NCBI RefSeq assembly: GCF_047675955.1
Contig: NC_132915.1
Coordinates: forward strand, 14,875,766 to 14,939,765
DNA from: Chlorocebus sabaeus
Taxonomy: Eukaryota; Chordata; Mammalia; Primates; Cercopithecidae
DNA length: 64,000 bases
Direction: 5' to 3'
The translations under genes and the position numbers were made by a program. Below the pieces are notes generated by a model. The model was not told the DNA's origin. It ran no database searches and was given only the letters and a program-made list of their open reading frames with translations. Below are positions 10,511 through 22,660 of this stretch, in pieces (positions within the stretch are counted from its first letter, which is position 1; each line of letters starts with the position of its first letter).

Positions 10511-10789
10511 AATATTTTAGAGGTCCTGGACTATTTAAAGCCAGATGGTTCTTGAATCTATCAATAAATCCTGAAAATATCACTTTAATTACAACATAGC
10601 ATGTTTATAATGGCCAAAATCCTACATTTTGTTTGCATTTTAAAAAGGAAAAGATCAAAGTTAATGTATTTGAGGGCTTTAATAGGTAAAACCATAGACA
10701 TCTTAAATGTCAAGAATGATTTATTCTCCTAAGTATTTTTGCATGACCAATATTTATATTATCTCCTTCATATATTCTGCAACAACAAA

Positions 10790-10852
10790 GCTTATTGCTA
10801 CATTGGTTGTGGGTGGCATTTAATAAATACTTGTTGAATGAACTTAAATATA
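10790..10852 (+). mobile_element. Possible L2 3' end
   Basis: 'catttaataaatacttgttgaatgaa' is the characteristic terminal text of L2. The fragment is short and could belong to another ancient repeat with the same ending. Confidence 0.4.
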
Positions 10853-11880
10853 CATATCAAATACCTACATCTCCTCAGCTTCCCTTTCCCAGTATGTACC
10901 TGCTACTCCTGCCTGCATACAGGAAATAACAAAAAAAACAAAAACCAAATGTCACTGTTGGCTAGTCATTTTCTCTGAAAAAGGTTTTCAGTTTCTAGTT
11001 TCAAAAATAAACTTATATTTTATTGCTAATCAGTGAATGAGCATGTGATTTTTATATGTACATATATAATAAATGTAAATATGCATGTACACATATAATG
11101 TATCTGTGTATGTATTTTTATGTATGTGCATATATATAACTACTAAAGTATAAATATTGACACATATCAATATCTGAGGGAAAACCATCCTGTTAGAGTT
11201 TCCTAAGTATAGGATTTTCTCGTGATTTAAATGGTTCTCTACATATGGATTCCCTTTAATCACTTGGAAATTATGAAAATAAAGTTTGTTAAATGTTGAT
11301 CTGGAAGAACACTCTCTCCCTTTTTATGATAAGAAGAATTTATTCTTCATTACAAAATTAACAAGAATTTGTTACTCAAGTTAAATAGAATGCATTGTGA
11401 GAAAGTACAAAAACAGAAATGGCATGTTTATTTCTCAAGCAGTCAAGGTTGAAGAGTCAATCTGGCTAGGTGGGTGGGGATTGTGTTTTGACCACATCAA
11501 ATTTTCTTGAGTAGCAAAAGGATACCTTTATTTCTTCCAAGTCAATGAAAGTTTTTAAATGTCTAGGAATCATCTCTTGATTTCATAAGAGAATTGGGGG
11601 TACAATAGGGAGAATCAAATCAGGTCCACTTCACTCAAGATGACCCAGGCCTTTGTCCTTACCAAGACAAATTTACATCACTTGGATAAGAGATGTAAAT
11701 TGTCTAAAATACAAATTAAGAGAAGAAATACTTGGCATAAAAATACTTAAAAGACACACTTCTGTATAAGCAAACTTGAGTGCTGTATAGTTCTATTTTA
11801 CTTAAAATGTTGCCATGTCTAGAAGACACAGTATTTTAACAACTTCATGGTATAAGTATATAGATACTGGACTTTTAATT

Positions 11881-11906
11881 TACACACACACACATACACA
11901 CACATA
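11881..11906. repeat. (CA)n microsatellite, interrupted
   Basis: CA units with one TA interruption. Confidence 0.9.
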
Positions 11907-12322
11907 TTTTCCCCCTCCATCAAATAAGCTATGGACAAGGGCCATGAAAGTGCAATTTACAAAGAACCAATTATCAAATACAATTTGCTAGTTAAACACT
12001 AGAGAATTTTATTTTATTAGTGAGCCTCCTGATTTAGTGCAACTCTATTAGCTAATGAGTTTTTAAAACCTCCTGAGATTCTATGAACTCTGACAAAAAT
12101 GGATACTGTAATATTCGGGTTTAAGGAATTATTTTCAAGTACTGATGGAGTAAATTTAGAAGTAATAAATGAACTGTTAAATATATTTCTGAACTGATTT
12201 TTGATAGTGTCTTGAAGAAAAAGAACTATGTCATCTTTATTGCTCCCACCAATTTTTCAATTTTTTCTCTTCTCTTTTCTTCTCCCTCTTCATCTCTCTC
12301 TTACTGCTGTCTCTCTTTTAAT

Positions 12323-12352
12323 GCACACATGCATGCATGCATACACATGCAT
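12323..12352. repeat. (CATG)n-type short tandem repeat
   Basis: CACATGCATGCATGCATACACATGCAT pattern in overlapping units; short and imperfect. Confidence 0.85.
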
Positions 12353-13439
12353 CCAGAGAATAAAGTCTAGAAATCTGAATTTCATTTTTGGCTGTGGAGA
12401 GTTTTCCATTGTCTTTGTCACAGATACCTGAAGTTAGATCATTAATCTGATCCTAAAGTGCCCATTAAACTGTAGTGGGCTCTTTATAAAAGTTATTACA
12501 AAATGTGCTTATGATGAGGCCTAATAAATTTGGTTTCCCTATCTTTAAGCATTACTGAAGTGTTTCTAGTCTGTAGTCACTTGCCCTGCATTAGCATGTA
12601 TAATGTTTTAGAGTGGATTTGGCAAAATTTAGTTTTTAATTGGCTACAATTCAACTTCATAACTTCTGTGGAACAATGAGCAATTCTCTAATCATTTAAC
12701 AAATCGAAATTCAAATTCTAAATTCTCTTTTCTCCTATGTCTTAATCAAAATATTGCCTTAGCTTCTTTCCACAAAGACGTTCAACAAAGATTCTTTGAG
12801 TACTTATACAGTTTTATAATTTACATACTAAACTCATAAGTTGTTGTTTATCTCTAGAGAAGGATAGTGCATGGGATAAAGACTGTTATGTTTCTCAGGT
12901 CTCTCTTTTGTCTCCAAAATAGATTTTGACCTTGTTGAATCATGCAATGAGAAATAAACCAGGAAGATTTGTTAGAACATTGGTCGTTGCTATAATTTAA
13001 AAAGCTAAAATGCATAAAGTGTTTCTATAATTTGAGGTAATTACAGAATAGTCATTTTTACTATGTTTTTTAAATTTAAGATATAGCTAAGCATATTTTT
13101 GAAATCATTTGATTTTGATGTGATTAATGCACACATGTTTTTCTGATTACTCCTAATGTGTGCCAAAGTTTTCCATACTTTTTATACGCTATTTCTAAAC
13201 ATCTTATATATGTAAACCCAGCTTTCTCATCTTAGAGTTAAACATAGTCACTCTTTAAAGTAATATTTATACTTTCTAGCATTTAAGTTTGTATTTTCAT
13301 GTTGGATGTTTATGCTTGCTATTATTTATTAATTATAATTAGGAAATACTTCTAGTATTTCATGATCTACATTGGGGCCTTGTGGTCCTGCATGATAGAG
13401 GTCTCCTTAGGACTATGTTCATTATAGTTATAACTTCAA

Positions 13440-13550
13440 TAAACTTCATTTGTAAACTGGGGATATCTGCTCTACCTGGTTCAATGGAGTTATGTTTATT
13501 AAATGAATTAACACGTGTGTGAAAACTGCCATGCAAATAAAGGTAATAGT
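13440..13550 (+). mobile_element. MIR fragment, sense
   Basis: 'catttgtaaactggggatatctgctctacctggtt', then 'ttaaatgaattaacacgtgtgtgaaaactgcc' follows the core and 3' part of MIR (tRNA-derived mammalian SINE). Diverged. Confidence 0.65.
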
Positions 13551-14020
13551 ATAAAGAGGGCCCAATGGGAAAGGGGCACCAAGAGCTCTGTGGGCTGCAG
13601 CCACCACAGCTTCTCCTTAGCACTTGCTCAGCAGCGGAAGGGCTGTTGACCTTGCTTTCCTTCATTGTCTTTAGTGGGTGACTATAAATGAGGGGTTGAG
13701 ATGGGGACAGAACGTGTGCGGCCTCGTCCTAGACTCACTGCCTCGAAGCCTTCCATTGTGCCTTATTCCACGAAGGTTTCCCACTTGGTTCCTCACCACT
13801 GAGTCTTTGGGTCATGGTATTGCAGACAAGATCAGCCCAGGTAGCACTGAGGAGGAGGAAAAGTGGGTCTTGCACTCTCCCTTCCATTCATTGGAATGTT
13901 CCTTTCCACATTCTGCTTCTTGGGTTCCCAACACCTTCCCGAAATGTTTGAGTCACGATTTTCCTCCAGGGACAGGATTCCCATACTCTGAATCTCCTTC
14001 CCTTCCCTTCTCTCTGTCAT
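13551..14020. other. Relatively GC-rich unassigned segment
   Basis: This stretch is richer in G+C and CpG than its surroundings. It has overlapping open frames on both strands (plus 13678-14022, 114 residues; minus 13360-13665, 101 residues). Neither has a domain I recognise. It may be single-copy DNA or an ancient decayed element. Confidence 0.4.
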
Positions 14021-14030
14021 AGTTCATCTG

Positions 14031-14266
14031 AGAACACCTGGACACACGGAGGGGAACAGCACACTGGGACCTACTGAAGGGTGGTCGGTGGGAGGAAAGA
14101 AAGGATTAGGAAAAATAACTAATGGGTACTTGGCTTAATACCCGAGCGACAAAATAATCTGTACAACAAATACCCATGACACACGTTTACCTATGTAGCA
14201 AACCTGCACATCCTGCACATGTACCCCTGAACTAAAAATACAAGTTACAAAAAGAATAAATAATAA
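14031..14266 (+). mobile_element. 5'-truncated primate L1 (3' end only)
   Basis: 'agaacacctggacacacggaggggaacagcacactgggacctactgaagggtgg' through 'gtagcaaacctgcacatcctgcacatgtacccctgaactaaaaa' is the 3' UTR of a primate L1 (L1PB/older L1PA). The A-rich tail runs to about 14266. Target duplication is AGTTCATCTG (14021-14030) and AGCTCATCTG (14267-14276), 9 of 10 identical. Confidence 0.92.
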
Positions 14267-14394
14267 AGCTCATCTGTCCTTTGTGCCATTCTTAAGGTAG
14301 CATAGAGATATAATGTTTTGATCTATATAAAAATACCAGGTTAACCAATGTTAAATATGGTTTGTTTCTCTGTCTTTGAAAGTACAATCTGTTA

Positions 14395-14710
14395 AAGGAT
14401 TAAAAAAGTACATCTGGATAGGACGAATAAATTATAATGTTCTATAACACTATATGTTATATAACTATAACTATAGGATAGCTATAGTTAACAATAGTAT
14501 ATTATATAGTTTAAAAGAGCTAGAAAGAGGATATTGAATTTTTCCAACACAAACAAATGATAAATGTTCAAGATGATAAATATGCTAATTACCCTGATCT
14601 GATTACTATACATTATGTATCAAAACATCACTATGTACCCCATAAATGTATATAATTATGTCAATTAAAAAATAAAATTTAATAAAATTAAAAAAATAAT
14701 TTTTAAAAGC
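14395..14710 (+). mobile_element. L1MA/L1MB-type 3' end
   Basis: 'aataaattataatgttctataacac', 'actatagttaacaatagtatattatatag', 'gataaatatgctaattaccctgatctgatt', 'caaaacatcactatgtaccccataaatgtatataatt' is the 3' UTR of older L1 families, ending in an A-rich tail. Confidence 0.85.
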
Positions 14711-15136
14711 ACAATTTCACAAAGCTTTAAATATACTAAATTACATGGAGAAGGGGGTAAAACATGAAACTTTTTCTTATTTGACTATAAATCCTTAAAA
14801 AAATTTTTTTTCCCAGGAGCTTTATTAACATGCTGCTGGGCTTAGAACAATGTCCAAATGTTTATTCTTGGCCTTCACATTGTCTCTGATCTGGATGCAT
14901 AAAATCCTTCCTTGCATTTCAAGGAAATTGAACTTCTATATGTTGTTCCCTAAACAAGTTTCAAACATTTATATCTCTGCATTTTGCTCTGTCTATCCTT
15001 TTTCTCAGATTTGCCCTTCTTATCCATGCGTGACCAAATCTTGCATATATTTTGGGGTTCATTTCATGTGCGATATTTTCTGTGCAGATTTCCCTAATCC
15101 ACCCAGCTGGAAGGAATATCTCCTGCTTATTTTTTG
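14711..15136. other. Unassigned spacer
   Basis: No supported gene. The tail 'cagatttccctaatccacccagctgg' might be an antisense L2 remnant, but the match is too weak to call. Confidence 0.4.
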
Positions 15137-15424
15137 TTTGATTTTTTTACACAGGGTCTTGCTCTGTTGCCCAGGCTGGAGTGCAGTGGTGCAATCAAAG
15201 TCACTGTAACCTACAATCCTGGTCTCAGGTTGTCCTCCCACTTCAGCCTCCCAAGTAGCTAGGGCTACAGGTGCATACCACCATGCCCAGCTAACTAAAA
15301 AAGAATCTTTCTTAAAGGTAGGGTCTCCCCAGTTTGGTTGGTCATGAACTCATGGCCTCAAGTGATCTTCCTGCTTCAGCCTCTCAAAGAGCTGGTACTA
15401 CAGGCATGAGCCACAGTGCTTAGC
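15137..15424 (-). mobile_element. AluJ, antisense
   Basis: 'acacagggtcttgctctgttgcccaggctggagtgcagtgg', 'cctcccaagtagctagggctacagg', 'gcctcaagtgatcttcctgcttcagcc', ending 'actacaggcatgagccacagtgc'. High divergence and J-type bases. The flanks share CTCCTGCTT / CTCCTGCCTT, a decayed target duplication. Confidence 0.9.
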
Positions 15425-15649
15425 TCTCTCCTGCCTTTTAGAGCAAATTATTTTGTTTTAATTTTTATGGAAGCAGTCACCTTTTTACATGTTTGCAAAA
15501 TATGACTATTTAGTTTTCAATATATAACATAATCACTGAAGCAAAGCATGAAGAAAAAAAACCAGTTATTATTCATAATTCTGTCACCAGAAGTATATAC
15601 TACTAAAGTTTGTTCTCTCTTTCCTGTAATTTATTTTTTTAGAGTGATC

Positions 15650-15855
15650 TTTGCTCTTTATTTTTATTTTTAAAGTTTAATTTTATTCTGTTTTAAGTTC
15701 CAGGATACATGAACAGGACGTGCAGGTTTGTTACATAGGTAAGCATGTGTCATGGTAGTTTGCCGCATCTATCAACCCATCACCTAGGGATTAAGCCCTG
15801 CGTGCATTAGCTATTTATCCTAATGCTCTCCCTCCGCCTGACCCCTCTACAGGCA
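15650..15855 (-). mobile_element. Primate L1 3' end, antisense
   Basis: 'ttaagttccaggatacatgaacaggacgtgcaggtttgttacataggtaagc', 'caacccatcacctagg', 'gctctccctccgcctgacccc' is the antisense 3' UTR of an L1PA/L1PB element, 5'-truncated. Confidence 0.9.
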
Positions 15856-16009
15856 CCTACATAACTTTTCTAAGAAAAAAATTAAGATTATTCACTGTTT
15901 TCTACTTCATTACTACTTTCTCTGAGTTAACAATAAATCGTGAGCATTTACTCATAACAAAATACTCTGCAACATAAATGTAATACTTGCATATGGTTTT
16001 TATTGTTAC

Positions 16010-16255
16010 CATGATAACCATTCATTATATGATGAATACTTATTATATGCCAGATTCTGTGCTACATAGTATACCTAAATTACATAGTTTGATTTTTTTT
16101 TTCAAATTGTCATCGTATGAAGTAGGTATTATCTGTTTTACAGATGACAAAACAACTGTTAGAGAATTTAAGTATCTTGCCCAGGATTGTAAAACTAGTC
16201 AATAGCAGAGTTGCAACTGCAGTCCTACTAAATTTTGCTCCAAAGCCTTGCATTT
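16010..16255 (-). mobile_element. MIR, antisense
   Basis: 'tacttattatatgccagattctgtgct', 'gaagtaggtattatctgttttacagatgacaaaac', 'ttgcccaggattgtaaaactagt', 'gcagagttgcaactgcagtcc' is nearly the whole MIR read in reverse. Confidence 0.85.
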
Positions 16256-19200
16256 AACTGTTATCATTGACTCCATTTGAGTCATTTGAAAATTAATTTA
16301 AGCAATTTCTTATTCCTGGGTATTTAAGTTATACTAATTTTTTCACTGCTGTTATTAAAAAGAAAAGATTGTGATTAAAATTTTGATAGAAAAATCTTTG
16401 CACACATCTATGCTTATTTTAAATAAATGTCCTAGTCATAAAGTTGTATAGTTATGAATATTTTATGATTATTGTTATCTAATTAAAATTTGCCCTCCAA
16501 GTATTTTTTGGCAGTTCTCAAAAAACAACTACTATAAGGCTGGGCAAAGAGTAGGAGCTGACTCAACACTTGTGAACTTCACATAGCTCAGTAGTGAGGA
16601 TTTCAGGGGAAAGGAAATCAGTGGGCCAATATATGTCAGCATAGAAATACCCCTTTGATCTCACAGTTACTCTGTTTTGGCAAAAAACCTTTCCACCTAC
16701 CTTGTCTCATTGATCAGACAGTTTGAGGCTGGAAGCTTAATTCAGGATAATCACTTTTAAAAGGAAGTAGTTAAATTTGAACAATGATGTTTCTTAATAA
16801 ATACTTCTTATGCCAGCAGTGACATTTCTACATAGAGAATCCTCTTTGAATCCTTCCACCACTGAATTTCCTGTGTGCTATAAGCTAAGGCAGGTAGTAA
16901 TTTTCTTAAGAATTGCTGTATATCATTGGCAGATCACTGAAGTGTGAATTATTAGGATGCAACAAAACTGATGCTCGGAGCTCCCGACCGGCCTTCCTTT
17001 ACAAACTTCTTAGATTAAGGGCCACTTGTGGCAGCCAAGGGCAGACTGTACCCAGGGCATTCTTCAAAGAGCAGCATCTAGACTACCAAGGTTGCAAGGA
17101 ACATTTGGGACCATCAACTCACCTTTCAACTCCTTTCCCAGTAATACACAATGTATAAATCCCCTTTTAAATTAGGCTATCTTAATTAAAAGTATTTTGG
17201 ATCCGTGTATTTTAAATAATTCATTTTAAGGTTTATTTAATAAATGTTTAATAAGAGCAACAAATAGTTTTAAACTTAGCCTGTTCAACAAAGTTAGCAC
17301 ATGCCATTTAGTTGATATGAGTTAATAATGTATATAAAAAAAGTGTTTGTGATAAATTAAGATTTTGGATTGGAACCACATCTGTTAGGTTGGGAACAAC
17401 ACGTAAATCTACGTGAACGCAATACAGGTTTTCTTATTGCTCAGGCAAAAGGCTAAAACAGACCAGCTGAAGACCAGACTGAAGGCTCCACAAATCCTAA
17501 GTTCTAGGAATTAATAATTTTTCCAATTTTAGAAAGGTAATAAAAGATATATTACCTGGCACCTCTAGGGAAGTCTGGGAGGTCCCCTATTATCAAATGT
17601 ATTGCTATTTCTGCACTGAAAGAACAGAAGAGTCACAAGAAATAGATAGTCAGAAATGAGAAAAAGAGCTTCTGGAAGATAAATTAGAATAAAAATTTGC
17701 ACTCTTGGAAGAGGAGCAAACGTTTTTCTGGATCAACCCACTGAGAAAAAAATAAGCAGAGGAGGAAGCTGTCTCCATGAATGAAATAAAGGTACAAAGA
17801 AAATCAACATGTGTTTAAAGGGGGGCAATTTCCAGCAGCTTATGCCATTAAAAGGCTCATGACTGACGGGCTCAGGGACCGCATTCCATGATTATCAGCA
17901 CGCACTGCCCCTGTGCGTGAGAAGCAAGTTTGCTGTTTACTAGAGGGGACACAGTGCCTTTTACAGACTACCAGGTTCAACAGAGAAAATTAGTGCATTA
18001 AATTAGTGAAGCCCTCCCACCCAAGCCATGCTGTCTTGTAGAAATGGTTGTTCCTTCTCTGTCAGTGGCCTCTCGGTGGCCCTCTGGGTAGATGGTGTAT
18101 TCACTAACTCCTGTCCTGCAGTACCTGCCCACCTAAGGACACCCTGAAGTGAAAAATACTCCTCTTGATCATTGTTCTCCAAAGCCCCTAGACATCTGAG
18201 GAAGTCTTCTAGAAGCCCACCCGAAATTCACTGGAAGCTGATTTCTATCTGAGCTATAAACTGGGACTATGTAGACCCTTGGTCCTCGACTTCACGTTCT
18301 GTAAAGAATGAAAGGAATAATGTTGTTATCTATTTTATATGATTTATAAAATAGACATTTTATAAATAATCTCTATAATATTTTGTATTATATGTTATCT
18401 GTTTCCACCAGGATGGTGCCACCAGGAATACTCAAAGTTTGTGACTAGTTTCTTCCAGTGCATATACACATGCAAAGGCCATTGAGAAATTAAAATGAGA
18501 AATGTATGCCAAAAGGGGTTAAATTGAGGGACTCTACAAGTACTTCTTTTTGAAGCTGCAGATAAGATCAATACCTCTTTTTCTAACGCAGTGAAGATTT
18601 CTGGGAAAACATGGGAGTTAAAGAGAAAATAATTGCACCAGTGTTAGGAAAGTACTTTCGTATTTTGAAGAATATGGTTTTGAGATGACCTGTAAATCAG
18701 ATATGTGGATTCCAAGACACTGGGGTCATTCGGGGAAGCAATTAGATGTGGCTCTCTTAAGAAAAGGAAAGAAACAAGCTGAAACATTTTACTATTTTCT
18801 ATGATTATCATTATTTTTGGATTCCAAGGTTTTATTGAATGTCAGGTCCTTAGCCTGTGAAGAAATAGAACTTAGTCTATTAAATTAAAACAGATATAAT
18901 TTTTGTGCCTATTATCAATGTGCCATAATCTTAGCTTTATCACAATAAATAAAAACTCTACGAAGAAAGAAGTGATATCAAAATAGTAAGGTAAATATAT
19001 TATTGCCAAGCTTAATATACATTTCTGTTTGACCTACTGTATTTCATGTATAAAATGTTACATATAAAGCAACATACATTCTAAAAGAATAGTTACTGAT
19101 ATACATTGAAATAATCGCATGAAATCTACTTCTACTGTTCTGAAGGCACATATATTTGTGTTGTTGGATGTTTGTGGTACAAAAGACCTAGAATGAGTGA

Positions 19201-20284
19201 ATCTGGCATAGAGAATGGTAAAATATATTCTTAAAAGCATGAGAAAATAAAGAAAAGTGTATTTAGTGTGAGCTACATAGAAATCAAATCTTGGTAGATA
19301 AGAGATTTCAAAGCCTTTGCTTCTTTGGTTAAGCTTTCATGGAATGCATAAGAGAAAAATGAATAAAGATCAGAAACTTGAATCTTGATTTGGGGAAAAA
19401 CCAAGATTTTATGTTACAGCCACATTTTCAAGGGTGACTTAAATTCATGCAAGCTGTTTTCATTTTTTAAAAGAGCAATTTGAGTTCTGAGAAGACTCCT
19501 TAGCCATTTTCTTGCCCGCTAAGTCTTACTTAATTTAAAATATTAAGTGCTATTTCCCACCAAGTCAATGAAACTTTGTTATATGAATTCTAACGTTGTC
19601 AAGGTTGGTTCAGAACCTAAGAGGCCACACACTGGAAGTGAGATCTAAATTTGGTGATAAAATTTAGTGCAGGAGAGCTGGGTGAATATCATTGGCACTG
19701 TTTTCATTTTGCAGTTTGATCTAAAGGAGAGCTGGAAAGTTCTTGAAATCCACTGCTTAGAGCAGATTCATTGACTGAGATGGTCTTTTTTTTTTTTTTT
19801 TTTTGGTACTTCAGACTTTGGTCAGTCCATTGAGAGCAAGTAAGTAAATATTGCCTATCACCCTCTGATGTTAAGAACTGTTTGGTAAAGATGCCACCTG
19901 ATTGGACTTCTTTAATTTATGCTGAGGTCTACTCAACAGAGCAGTATATTAAAAAAAAAAAAAAAAAGGATTCACAAGTTTCAAGGATCTTCTGATACTT
20001 TAGGATCACAATAGCAAATTACCTTTGCCACTGCTGCATTTGGTAGCTATTTAGCATACTTGGTTTGTGTGTGAATCTTTGTTGTTAATGAATTTCCCTT
20101 TATGACCCATTTTGTGTCCTAGACTTGAAAAATTATTCCCCTTCCCTGCCCTTGGTTGTTACTTAAGTGATAATAAAGGAATAAACCCTCAGCAACCACA
20201 GACTTACCGATAAACTGAAGGACAAAGATACGAGTTTTCCATGAACTACTATTAAAAGAGAACAAGTGCACTGCTTCTCCTAAA
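16256..20284. other. Long stretch with no recognised repeat or gene
   Basis: About 4 kb in which I identify neither a family-level repeat nor a coding sequence. The 81-residue frame at 16913-17158 has no recognisable domain. Local features are an AT hairpin near 18330-18356 (tctattttata and its complement), a T run at 19783-19804 and an A run at 19951-19967. Such a repeat-poor block in repeat-dense DNA could hold single-copy or decayed sequence. Confidence 0.5.
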
Positions 20285-20480
20285 AACATTTGATTTCATA
20301 TATATTCAGGAAGTATTTGTTGAGAGCCTGCTGTGAATTGGGCCAGTGCTAGACGCTGTGGATATAGCAGTGAGGAAGAAAGACCAAGTCCTTGCTCTTT
20401 GGAGCATTTTATAGCAGATTCCACAGCAGAATCTGAGCATAGCCTGAGAATCACTATAGACAGATAACAAACAAGGAAAT
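20285..20480 (-). mobile_element. L2 fragment, antisense
   Basis: 'aagtatttgttgagagcctgctgtgaattgggccagtgctagacgctgtggatatagcagtgaggaagaaagaccaagtcc' is the classic reverse reading of the L2 3' end. Confidence 0.8.
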
Positions 20481-20689
20481 GAGTTAAACCAACAATATAA
20501 TTTTAGAGAGTAATACAAGATTTAAAATATTCAAAAATGTGATATGTAGAAGCTTACTTCTGGGTAGGCCATTATTTTCACTGCAACAGTGAGAAAGAAG
20601 TGGATAAATTTTAAAATCATTTAGGACATTGTAGAGTTACGGAAACACAGAAGGGTATATAAGCAAAATATTCCTGGGTAAAAATATCC

Positions 20690-21460
20690 TTTCTTTTTTA
20701 AATGAGGTAACATTCACCAAACAAAAATTTACCTTTTAAAAGTGAACAATTCAATGGTGTTTCGTATAGTCACAATGTTTTGCAACCACCGCCTCTACCT
20801 AGTTCCAAAACATTTTTATCGCTCCAAAAGAAAACCTCATGCGCATTAAGCAGTTATTCTCTATCCCTTTATTTTCCCAGCCCTTGGAAACCACCAATCT
20901 GTTGTGTTCTGTCTCTATGAATTTACCCATTCTGGATATTTTATATAAATGAAACAATTTGTCCTTATTTGTCTTCTTTCACTTAACATAATGCTTTGAG
21001 GTTCATCTTCATTATAGCATGTAAATATTCCTTGCTATTTAAGGCTGAATATTCCATTGTATGCATATATGACAATTTGTTCATCCATTCATCAGCTGAG
21101 AGACATTTAAGCTGTTTCCATATTTTGGCTATGGTGAGTAGTGCTGCTGTGTACATATATACATGTATATACATGTATTTGTTTAGGCATCCACATTTAA
21201 TTCCTTTCGGTGTGGCTAAACCATTTTACATTCCCACCAGCAATGGAAGGGGGTTCTAAATTCTTAACATCCTTGCCACTTGTTATTTTCCTTTTTCTAA
21301 ATTACAGCCATCCTAATGGTGTGAAGCAGTACCACATTGTAGATTTGATTTGCATTTCTCTAATGACTAATGATGTTGGGGGCATCTTTTCATGAGCTTG
21401 TTGGCTTTTGTATATCTTACTTGGAGAAATGTCTATTGAAGCTCTTTGCCCATTTAGTCC
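20690..21460 (-). mobile_element. L1M(E) 3' UTR and ORF2 end, antisense
   Basis: 'gtgaacaattcaatggtgtttcgtatagtcacaatgttttgcaaccacc', 'cccagcccttggaaaccaccaatctg', 'ggatattttatataaatgaaac', 'ttccattgtatgcatatatgacaatttgttcatccattcatcagctg', 'cattcccaccagcaatgg', 'tttgatttgcatttctctaatgactaatgatgttggg'. This is the antisense 3' part of a mammalian L1M. Confidence 0.9.
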
Positions 21461-21599
21461 AGTTGTTTGAAGAGCCCTCCTTTGATAAGCTGGGACTTGC
21501 ATACCTAGAGGCATTTGCAGGTCTGAGCACAGGCTGAGGATTGACATTGCCACAAAAATAGAGACTCCAATAGGAGAAAGTAAGACCAGCAGAGATTTT

Positions 21600-22373
21600 T
21601 GTGTTGACTGACATTATGAACTAGACAGGATTCCTCAGCATTTGGCTGATTTTTTTCTGTGAAAAAATTTGTTTAGTTTTAAAGCATGGTGGGGTGCTGG
21701 ATAGAAGTTTGAAAGGCATCATCAACTACCTCACAGTCTCCAGTCCACTAGATAGAGAGACCCAGAACAGAGGCTCTGTACATGCTGAAGACACATGAGA
21801 CTAGAAGTGGAGGGAGTCCGCCTGAAGCTTCAGCCCCCTTCTTATTCAGCTCAGCCACTTGCTGGATTAAGGTAATGTAGCTCCTCACTCAATCTGCCCA
21901 ACAGAGAGAAGAGTGAACCCTTCCTGTGGGAAAATAACATCACCTTCAATTTCCATGATTCTTTCATTCACAGTTTCTGGCAAACAGTAAAAAATTACCA
22001 GGTCCATAAAAAGGGAGGATAATATGACTGATAAAAGAAAAAAACAATCAATAGAAGATAATTAAAATCTTGAAGTGAGGGGATAAGTATTTCAATATAA
22101 CTATTAAGTGTATATTAAAATGGAGGAAAACTTGAACAAAACGAATGAAAATTTGGAGAACCTTGGAAGAGAATTGGAATCTGCTTCAAAAAGAATCAAA
22201 TGCATATCAACAATTGGAAAATCTTAATTGCGAAATTAAGAACTTATTAGATTAATTAAGAGCAGACTGGACATAACAGAAAATAGGTTGAGCAAACTCA
22301 AAAACTAATCAACAGGAAATGTCCAAACTAAATTACACTGAGAAAAAAAGAATGGAAAGAGCAGAACAAAATA
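21600..22373 (+). mobile_element. L1M/HAL1-type 5' UTR and ORF1 part, sense
   Basis: The purine-rich text 'gtggagggagtccgcctgaag', 'gataaaagaaaaaaacaatcaatagaagataa', 'atggaggaaaacttgaacaaaacgaatgaaaa' and repeated 'aacttattag...' follows the sense 5' region and ORF1 coiled-coil coding part of old L1/HAL1. It is interrupted at 22374 by a MER2-like element. Confidence 0.6.
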
Positions 22374-22660
22374 CAGTCATGTCACTTAATGACCAGGATA
22401 TGTTCTGAGCAACGCATTGTTAGATGATTTCATCATAGTGTGAAAATCATAGAGTGTATTCACATAATACAGTTCATATGGAAAAACCAAATGTCCCATT
22501 ACCATGATCGAATATTAATCATTTCCCCTACTTCATCTGCAATGCCAATATCATGTGTCTTAGATCAGGTTTCTATATACACTCCATTATAATATCATGG
22601 AATCACCATTGTATATGTGGTTTATTGTTGCCTAAAATGCTGTTGTGTGGCACATGACTG
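22374..22660 (-). mobile_element. MER2: MER2-like DNA transposon with both ends and TA duplications
   Basis: The left end is CAGTCATGTCACTTAATGAC at 22374 and the right end is GTGGCACATGACTG at 22660. The termini are inverted copies (CAGTCATGT on both). TA flanks both sides (22372-22373 and 22661-22662), the target duplication of Tc1-mariner/Tigger elements. Internal blocks 'atgttctgagcaacgcattgttagatgatttcatcatagtg' and 'catagagtgtattcacata' match the reversed MER2 text. No coding capacity, 287 bp. It is inserted into L1 ORF1-type sequence. Confidence 0.88.

Larger units (their letters stand above)
10853..13439. other. Unassigned AT-rich stretch with small tandem repeats
   Basis: No gene or clear interspersed repeat recognised. 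It contains TA/TG-rich sequence at about 11045-11145, an imperfect hairpin at 11665-11705, a CA run at 11881-11906, and a CATG-type run at 12323-12352. Confidence 0.5.

Noticed and set aside
13360..13665. 101-residue minus frame in the GC-richer island
   Set aside because: Overlaps the MIR; no domain and no splice or promoter context I can support.
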